This document shows positions 13,977 to 17,879 of a stretch of 17,879 nt of DNA, in pieces. This stretch comes from JAWOGN01 sp046496815 (GTDB lineage: Bacteria > Desulfobacterota > DSM-4660 > Desulfatiglandales > Desulfatiglandaceae). The notes under the pieces are model-generated. The model searched no databases. It had not been told where the DNA came from and was given only the letters and a program-made list of their open reading frames with translations. Location of the stretch: positions 1-17,879 of the forward strand of contig JAWOGN010000274.1 in NCBI GenBank assembly GCA_046496815.1, written 5' to 3'. Within the stretch, counting starts at the first letter, position 1. Each line of letters starts with the position of its first letter. The position numbers were made by a program, and so were the translations under genes.

Positions 13977-14426
13977 ATGATGGCACTACCAACGAGAAGA
14001 ATACGGCGTCCCAGCTGGATGACGCCCTATGGACAGGAAGCCGTGGGCGACGTGTGGTTCGACCGCCTCTGGCCCGAGTGGTCAAGATGGCAGGGGGAAG
14101 AATACAGCCCTACTTTTGACTTCTACGAGAAGGAGGGCAAATACTATCTCATTGCCGATCTTCCCGGCGTCAATAAAGATGATATTTCCATCAACGTTGA
14201 AAATAACATCATCACGGTGTCCGGGAAGCGCGAATCAAAGAAAGAGGAAAAAGATGCGAATTACTATGTCAGGGAGACGTCCTACGGCTCTTTTTCCAGA
14301 GCGCTTCGACTTCCTGCAGAAGTGGACGAAGACAGTGTGGATGCCGGTTTCAAGGACGGTGTCTTGAAGGTGGAGATGAAAACCAGGGAGGGTGCGAAGG
14401 CGCGTAAAATTGAGATCAAGGGCTGA
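13977..14426 (+). CDS. Small heat shock protein, Hsp20/alpha-crystallin family
   Basis: A 149-residue ATP-independent chaperone that holds unfolding proteins. The N-terminal ~42 residues are rich in Trp, Arg and Pro (four Trp between 27 and 38), as is usual for the variable arm. The alpha-crystallin domain runs from about 44 to 135, with ADLPGVNKDDISINVENN and the signature FKDGVLKVEMK. A terminal IEI (145-147) matches the I-x-I assembly motif. Length is normal. Two ATGs (13977, 13980) follow AAAGGAGAAG; the second has better spacing. The superoxide reductase gene starts 97 bases later on the same strand. Confidence 0.95.
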   Translation: MMALPTRRIRRPSWMTPYGQEAVGDVWFDRLWPEWSRWQGEEYSPTFDFYEKEGKYYLIADLPGVNKDDISINVENNIITVSGKRESKKEEKDANYYVRETSYGSFSRALRLPAEVDEDSVDAGFKDGVLKVEMKTREGAKARKIEIKG

Positions 14427-14523
14427 AGTGAGCGGCCTCAGGCGGGCAAGCGTTAAACGTGCTGTCGTTCAAAAATTTTATTCTACCAAAAAAAAAAGAC
14501 AAACAAGAAGAGGAGGGAAAATC

Positions 14524-14919
14524 ATGGCAAAAATGGGAGAGCTCTATCAAAGCGCAGACTGGAAATCGGAGAAACATGTCCCGGTGATCGAATGCCCTGA
14601 CGAAGTCAAAGCAGACGAGATGTTCGATGTGACGGTAACGCTGGGCAAGGAGGTGGCGCATCCCAACACCACGGAGCACCACATCCGCTGGATTCAGCTT
14701 TTCTTCAAACCTGAGGGGGGTAAATTTACCTATCAGGTGGGAAACTTCGAGTTTACCGCCCACGGGGAGTCCGCGGAAGGGGCCGACAAAGGACCCGTTT
14801 ACACCAACCATTCCGTTGTGGCCACCATGAAAACAAAGCAACCGGGTGTTTTGCATGCCACATCCCTGTGCAACATTCACGGCTTGTGGGAGTATGACAA
14901 GGAGATCAAGGTCGCATAG
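14524..14919 (+). CDS. Superoxide reductase (neelaredoxin / class II desulfoferrodoxin)
   Basis: This 131-residue enzyme reduces superoxide to hydrogen peroxide without making O2. The Fe(His)4Cys centre is visible: Glu16-Lys17-His18 (EKHVPVI, with the catalytic Lys), His46 (AHPNTTEHH), His52 or 53, Cys116 and His119 (CNIHGLWE). It lacks the N-terminal CxxC rubredoxin-like domain of two-iron desulfoferrodoxin, so it is the one-iron form. The start has AGGAGGG eight bases before ATG. It lies between hsp20 and the secreted Gly/Tyr-rich protein. The peroxide it makes could be removed by the rubrerythrin encoded 9 kb away. Confidence 0.95.
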   Translation: MAKMGELYQSADWKSEKHVPVIECPDEVKADEMFDVTVTLGKEVAHPNTTEHHIRWIQLFFKPEGGKFTYQVGNFEFTAHGESAEGADKGPVYTNHSVVATMKTKQPGVLHATSLCNIHGLWEYDKEIKVA

Positions 14920-14920
14920 C

Positions 14921-15058
14921 GTGAAACATGCCAACCATCAGCATGGCGACGGAGATCACGGCAACCACCAGAGCCATCATGCCCGGATGGTGACCGTCAT
15001 GGCACGGAGATATTCAAACGATAGATGGAAAGAGACAGTCCGACGGAAACCAAATTAG
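14921..15058 (+). CDS. Short His-rich reading frame, possible remnant of a metal-transport ATPase
   Basis: GTG at 14921 opens a 45-residue frame one base after the superoxide reductase stop. The first half is histidine-rich (HANHQHGDGDHGNHQSHHARM, then V), with nine His in about 20 residues, as in metal-binding tails. SHHARMV followed by ARRYS resembles the N-terminal stretch of heavy-metal P-type ATPases (HHAHMVxDFRRRF), but no membrane segments follow. No separate ribosome site is seen beyond the end of the superoxide reductase gene (AAGGAG at 14899). It could be a translationally coupled metal-binding peptide, an ATPase stump, or chance. Confidence 0.35.
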   Translation: MKHANHQHGDGDHGNHQSHHARMVTVMARRYSNDRWKETVRRKPN

Positions 15059-15084
15059 ACAGAAAGAGGAAGGAGGAGGAAATT

Positions 15085-15612
15085 ATGAAAAAGACTATGT
15101 GGAGCGCAGTACCTCTTGGAATGTTGGCTTTGGTGCTTTTTTTGCCTCATGTCCACGCGCAATCCATGGGACCGAGGGCGACAGGCGGAGATCCGGCGTA
15201 TGGGCCTTACGAATCTGGAAGGGACTGGAATTACTGTCCCTATTGCGGGTCACCCTATGGACCTCGAAGAGGTTATGGAATGGGGCCCGGCGGGATGCAC
15301 CGCCGCTGGGACAGGGGGCCTTGGGCGGTCGGGCCTGACTACGGTTACGGGCCTGACAGGCATCACAGGGGTATGGGCCCTGGGTACGGTTATGGACCCC
15401 CATCCCGGGTTCCTGAGGAGCCGTTGGGCAGAGATGATGCAAAAGCACGGGTGGAGGAGTATATTGGATCCGGTCGCAATCCCAATCTTAAAGTGGGAGA
15501 AATCGAAGATAAGGGGCCGGTTTTTCAAGTGCAAATCGTCACACAGGAAGGCTCTCTTGTGGACGAGCTTGCGGTCCACAAGCGGATGGGGTGGGTCCAG
15601 TCGATCTATTAG
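15085..15612 (+). CDS. Secreted Gly/Tyr/Pro-rich protein with C-terminal PepSY-like domain
   Basis: The product has 175 residues. The first ~26 (KK, hydrophobic core, then VHAQS) form a signal peptide. Residues about 27-115 are low-complexity, rich in Gly, Tyr, Pro and Arg with GYG/GPG units and one CPYC at 51-54 that might bind metal. The C-terminal ~60 residues (DDAKARVEEYIGSGRNPNLK ... KRMGWVQSIY) form a compact alpha/beta unit like the PepSY-type repeat, in which an export or envelope role is common. No exact function is known. The ATG at 15085, rather than an earlier in-frame start, follows AGGAGGAGG and exposes the signal. The sulfur oxygenase reductase gene follows after 289 bases. Confidence 0.8.
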   Translation: MKKTMWSAVPLGMLALVLFLPHVHAQSMGPRATGGDPAYGPYESGRDWNYCPYCGSPYGPRRGYGMGPGGMHRRWDRGPWAVGPDYGYGPDRHHRGMGPGYGYGPPSRVPEEPLGRDDAKARVEEYIGSGRNPNLKVGEIEDKGPVFQVQIVTQEGSLVDELAVHKRMGWVQSIY

Positions 15613-15901
15613 GACAGCCACAATACCCGGGTTGGGCGTTTCAAGGTTTTTCGATGGAATCGGGGTTGAAACAAGCGAACCTAAGCTGGACCTGGAGAGA
15701 ATCCGGGGGTGTAAAAGGGAAGTCATCGCTCAACTCGCAAAGGGGCTGGTGACCCTGGGCGGAAAACGCAACATCAACGCGCATAGGGTCGGGCTCTCTT
15801 TGAGAGTCGAAACAAGTCAGACTTCCCAAGAAAACAAAGCGGTGAATGCCCGGCTGGGCAGAAAATACATCGAAATTTCCTGTTTGAAAGGAGAATTAGT
15901 G
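15613..15901. other. Spacer upstream of the SOR gene
   Basis: This 289-base spacer has no supported gene. One frame stays open all the way from inside the preceding gene into SOR, but it lacks a plausible start and shows no resemblance to SOR. A small hairpin CTCTC-TTT-GAGAG lies at 15794-15806. The ribosome site AAAGGAG lies just before 15902. A promoter for SOR probably lies here, but none is evident by eye. Confidence 0.5.
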
Positions 15902-16822
15902 ATGAATCCCAATGGGAACCCGATAATAGCATGCAGTACGGCGCGAATAGTTAACAGTCCTGAAAGCTTTGAGACCATGCAAAGCATTGGCCCCAAGGTG
16001 TGTATTGCAACCGCCGGCGCGCAAGGATTTTTGGGATTTCAATCCAGCGTGCAGACCGGGGTTTTACCTATGGCCGGTCGTTGGGGAGGCGGGAAAATTC
16101 ACATGGAAGAGGAATTGAATCCCATCAGGGAAATTCAGTACACCATGTGGGAGTCATGGCAAGCCCACGAGAAGTTCCATGAAACCAAATTCGAACAGTT
16201 CTTCGAATTATGCGGACACTGCCTTTCCATGGTGGTGGAAGGACCTTGGGAACCTGTGTACGAGGTTCTTAAGGGTCACATGCCGCCCGTGAGAGGAATG
16301 GGACAAATCGCGGGCTTAGCCGCGGACCTTCAGAGGGGAAAAAACCTCGTGCGTTTTGTAACACCGCAAAGGTCTGTGGCTTTTGCTGAACATACTGTCT
16401 TGCCGGGTCATGAGGAAGTTTTTGAGAAAGGGGCCATCGATACTATGGAAGCCTTGTCGGATGCTCCGGGTTTTCTGGGATACATGATTTTAAAGCAGAT
16501 TGGGGTATGCGCGATAGGCAGTTTCATGTTTGACGCTGAATCCATGGCCCTGGCAAAACAGACCCTCGGCGCCAATCCGCCTAAAAACCCCAAACCCCAA
16601 TTCAGCACGCCGGATATGAAGCCTCACCCCACGGAATATGTGATCCATAGTGAATGGGAAGCCGTGGAAATGGGCAGGATGGGATTTGGCCGAACACTGG
16701 TGAACAGCAAGATCCGCAAGATCCATGATGAAGGGGTTATCGCCCACTTGGCCAGAGGACCTTATATCGTGTTTTTCAAACCTATTATGGAAGAAGAGAC
16801 TTGGAGGCCTATGATAAGCTGA
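15902..16822 (+). CDS. sor: Sulfur oxygenase reductase (SOR)
   Basis: The product has 306 residues, close to the 308 of Acidianus ambivalens SOR, and aligns over its full length. SOR uses O2 to disproportionate elemental sulfur into sulfite, thiosulfate and sulfide, without other cofactors, in the cytoplasm as a hollow 24-mer. All core residues are present with a constant offset of 3 from A. ambivalens: iron ligands His89, His93 and Glu117 (HEKFH and GPWEP), persulfide-type Cys34 (GPKVC), and the Cys104-x2-Cys107 pair (ELCGHC). Also kept are the QYTMWESW segment, VAFAEHTVLPG, APGFLGYMILKQIGV and ARGPYIVFFKP near the end. The start has AAAGGAG; GTG 15899 is an alternative. No upstream partner is obvious. 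It is an aerobic-type enzyme beside superoxide reductase. The family is certain; activity is inferred. Confidence 0.95.
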   Translation: MNPNGNPIIACSTARIVNSPESFETMQSIGPKVCIATAGAQGFLGFQSSVQTGVLPMAGRWGGGKIHMEEELNPIREIQYTMWESWQAHEKFHETKFEQFFELCGHCLSMVVEGPWEPVYEVLKGHMPPVRGMGQIAGLAADLQRGKNLVRFVTPQRSVAFAEHTVLPGHEEVFEKGAIDTMEALSDAPGFLGYMILKQIGVCAIGSFMFDAESMALAKQTLGANPPKNPKPQFSTPDMKPHPTEYVIHSEWEAVEMGRMGFGRTLVNSKIRKIHDEGVIAHLARGPYIVFFKPIMEEETWRPMIS

Positions 16823-16837
16823 TTGTAAAGAATCAGC
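16818..16837 (+). terminator. Weak hairpin at the SOR stop codon
   Basis: GCTGATT-GTAAAG-AATCAGC forms a 7-base stem with a 6-base loop overlapping the SOR stop (TGA 16820-16822). It is followed by gcaaatctttgttt, which is only partly T-rich, so termination would be weak. Confidence 0.3.
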
Positions 16838-17251
16838 GCAAATCTTTGTTTCACGCGCATCCAGCGCCACGACAGTGTGGGCGGGTTATTTGGGCCAGAG
16901 GCGGCGCTGAACTTTGAACGGGGGACCGCTCAGTTTAGGTACTTTTGAGACTTCTCTCCGGAAAGTAGCCTCATGTTCTCGCCGCAACATGCCAAGTTTC
17001 CGTCGCCTGTCTCCAGTACTGAAACCACGTTTCCCCAAATGTTACATTTGTAAATCCGGCCCCTAGGCCTTCTCATCGGGGGCAAATACTGTCTAAGAAA
17101 TTCTCGGCCAATACGGTAAAATAATCGCTCAAATACAGCATGGACCCCATTGTTTCGATTGCCCTGGGTCGTTAAGAATTATGAAGCACAAGATGAGTTA
17201 TTTAGCCTAATCAAGATCACTTCATTAAAAGGGGAAAGGAGGACACGGCCC
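16823..17251 (+). other. Gene-free region downstream of SOR
   Basis: These 429 bases hold no recognisable gene, tRNA or mobile element. Apart from the small hairpin at the left end, I see only short GC-rich pieces, for example CCCC...GGGG at about 17061-17084. The region may hold the promoter of the two small genes that follow; their ribosome site AAAGGAGG is at 17235-17242. Confidence 0.5.
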
Positions 17252-17566
17252 ATGGTACTTCCAAAGGATTCATTTCAGATTGATTTGCAGAACAAGGTGG
17301 TGGATAGCTGGAGAGAACATCTCAGCAATATGGAGGAATCGCTGGACATTCTAGAAAAGGGCCTCAACGAAGCGGCCCAAATGACGGAAATCTGCACGGA
17401 CGAGTGGTGCACGGCTACAGAGCATGTCATAGATGATCTTAGCAACAGCCTGTTCTCCATAAGCGAGAGTGCATGGGCGTCCGATGAAGACACCAAGAAA
17501 CTGAAGGCCCTGAAGAGGCGAGTTCACGATCTTTACGTCCAATACAAATCCACTGCCAAGCGCTAA
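17252..17566 (+). CDS. Uncharacterised small helical protein, 104 residues
   Basis: ATG 17252 with a near-perfect AAAGGAGG site gives 104 residues that look almost wholly helical (SWREHLSNMEESLDILEKGL and DTKKLKALKRRVHDLYVQYK). The middle has CTDEWC at 54-59, a CxxxxC pair. There is no signal peptide or membrane segment. Acidic and amphipathic helices suggest a small coiled-coil or four-helix bundle. I do not recognise a family. An in-frame extension upstream to 17150 has no ribosome site. A second small gene starts 35 bases later on the same strand, so they are probably co-transcribed. Confidence 0.75.
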   Translation: MVLPKDSFQIDLQNKVVDSWREHLSNMEESLDILEKGLNEAAQMTEICTDEWCTATEHVIDDLSNSLFSISESAWASDEDTKKLKALKRRVHDLYVQYKSTAKR

Positions 17567-17601
17567 AATCGCTTTAGCGATTCTATAATGGAGAAAGAAA
17601 C

Positions 17602-17879
17602 ATGAGAGACAAGGAGACGTTGCACAAAAAGGTTCAGGAAGAAATTGACTGCTTCGCCACCACGAATCCACTCAAGGAAATGTCCGAACTGGGGAAAAGT
17701 GAGGATGTGGAGGAAGCAGCCTTGAAGTGGTTGGCGCTGGCCGCATTGCACGGAATCAACATGAACGCTCGTAAAATCACTATTATAAAATCAGGAGACG
17801 GTGAGGTAAAGGTTACAGCGGAATACCGGCCGGCTCAACTCCCGTCACCGGGATTGACCATCGGGGAGAAGATCATTGA
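17602..17879 (+). CDS. Uncharacterised small protein, 3' end cut by window edge
   Basis: ATG 17602 with GGAGAAAG upstream opens a frame that is still open at the window edge after 92 residues. The last two bases (ga) start an unfinished codon, so the apparent tga at the end is out of frame. The N-terminal half is helical (KVQEEIDCFATTNPLKEMSE, then EEAALKWLALAALHG), followed by a beta-like stretch (ARKITIIKSGDGEVKVTAEY) and a Pro-rich turn leading into TIGEKII. No known family is recognised and there is no signal peptide. Its closeness to the 104-residue gene suggests a shared operon. Confidence 0.72.
   Translation, partial: MRDKETLHKKVQEEIDCFATTNPLKEMSELGKSEDVEEAALKWLALAALHGINMNARKITIIKSGDGEVKVTAEYRPAQLPSPGLTIGEKII

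Noticed and set aside
15116..15901. Open frame extending SOR upstream by 262 codons
   Set aside because: It overlaps the secreted protein gene in another frame, shows no similarity to SOR, and the SOR start has its own ribosome site and the right family length.

Overview
The window looks like chromosomal DNA from a Desulfobacterota-type bacterium (former Deltaproteobacteria; a sulfate reducer or syntroph). This is inferred from the gene mix: rubrerythrin, two hemerythrin copies, a neelaredoxin-type superoxide reductase, a D. gigas-type ferredoxin, a di-heme c-type cytochrome, and long AT-rich intergenic stretches with palindromic repeats. No rRNA, tRNA or CRISPR array was seen, and no similarity search could be run.

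Layout. (1) 1-2871, minus strand: a phospholipase D protein fused to a VTT/TVP38 membrane domain, followed by an endonuclease/exonuclease/phosphatase-family gene that runs off the left edge; the pair recalls E. coli clsB-ybhP. (2) 3000-8500: an oxygen/peroxide block with a di-heme cytochrome, rubrerythrin, a DUF488 protein and a hemerythrin on the plus strand, and a truncated CysRS-like gene, a ferredoxin and a DUF2892-like membrane protein on the minus strand. Two ~141-bp inverted-repeat elements in opposite orientation (3007-3147 and 8338-8479) bound this block, and a diverged third copy (6163-6292) lies inside it. (3) 8749-9977: an SDR oxidoreductase and an MTH1187-family thiamine-binding protein. 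(4) 10302-12600: a zone of gene decay holding a rubrerythrin with an internal deletion, a hemerythrin stump, a stump of a PNPOx-like gene and a frameshifted acyl-CoA dehydrogenase remnant, with an intact aldo/keto reductase among them. (5) 12606-13548, minus strand: pcm and a 67-residue protein, ended by a strong hairpin terminator. (6) 13977-17879, plus strand: Hsp20, superoxide reductase, a short His-rich reading frame, a secreted Gly/Tyr-rich protein with a C-terminal repair-like domain, a complete sulfur oxygenase reductase (SOR), and two small genes of unknown function, the last cut by the window edge.

Most intact genes deal with O2, superoxide, peroxide or damaged protein: superoxide reductase removes superoxide, rubrerythrin and possibly the di-heme cytochrome remove peroxide, hemerythrin binds O2, and Hsp20 and Pcm deal with damaged proteins. 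The stand-out gene is the SOR at 15902-16822. It is an O2-dependent, sulfur-disproportionating enzyme best known from thermoacidophilic archaea and a few aerobic sulfur oxidisers. Here it carries every known core iron ligand and cysteine, in what appears to be an anaerobe's oxygen-defence neighbourhood. The second theme is genome flux: repeat elements, a partial duplicate of the rubrerythrin/hemerythrin pair, and several truncated genes.
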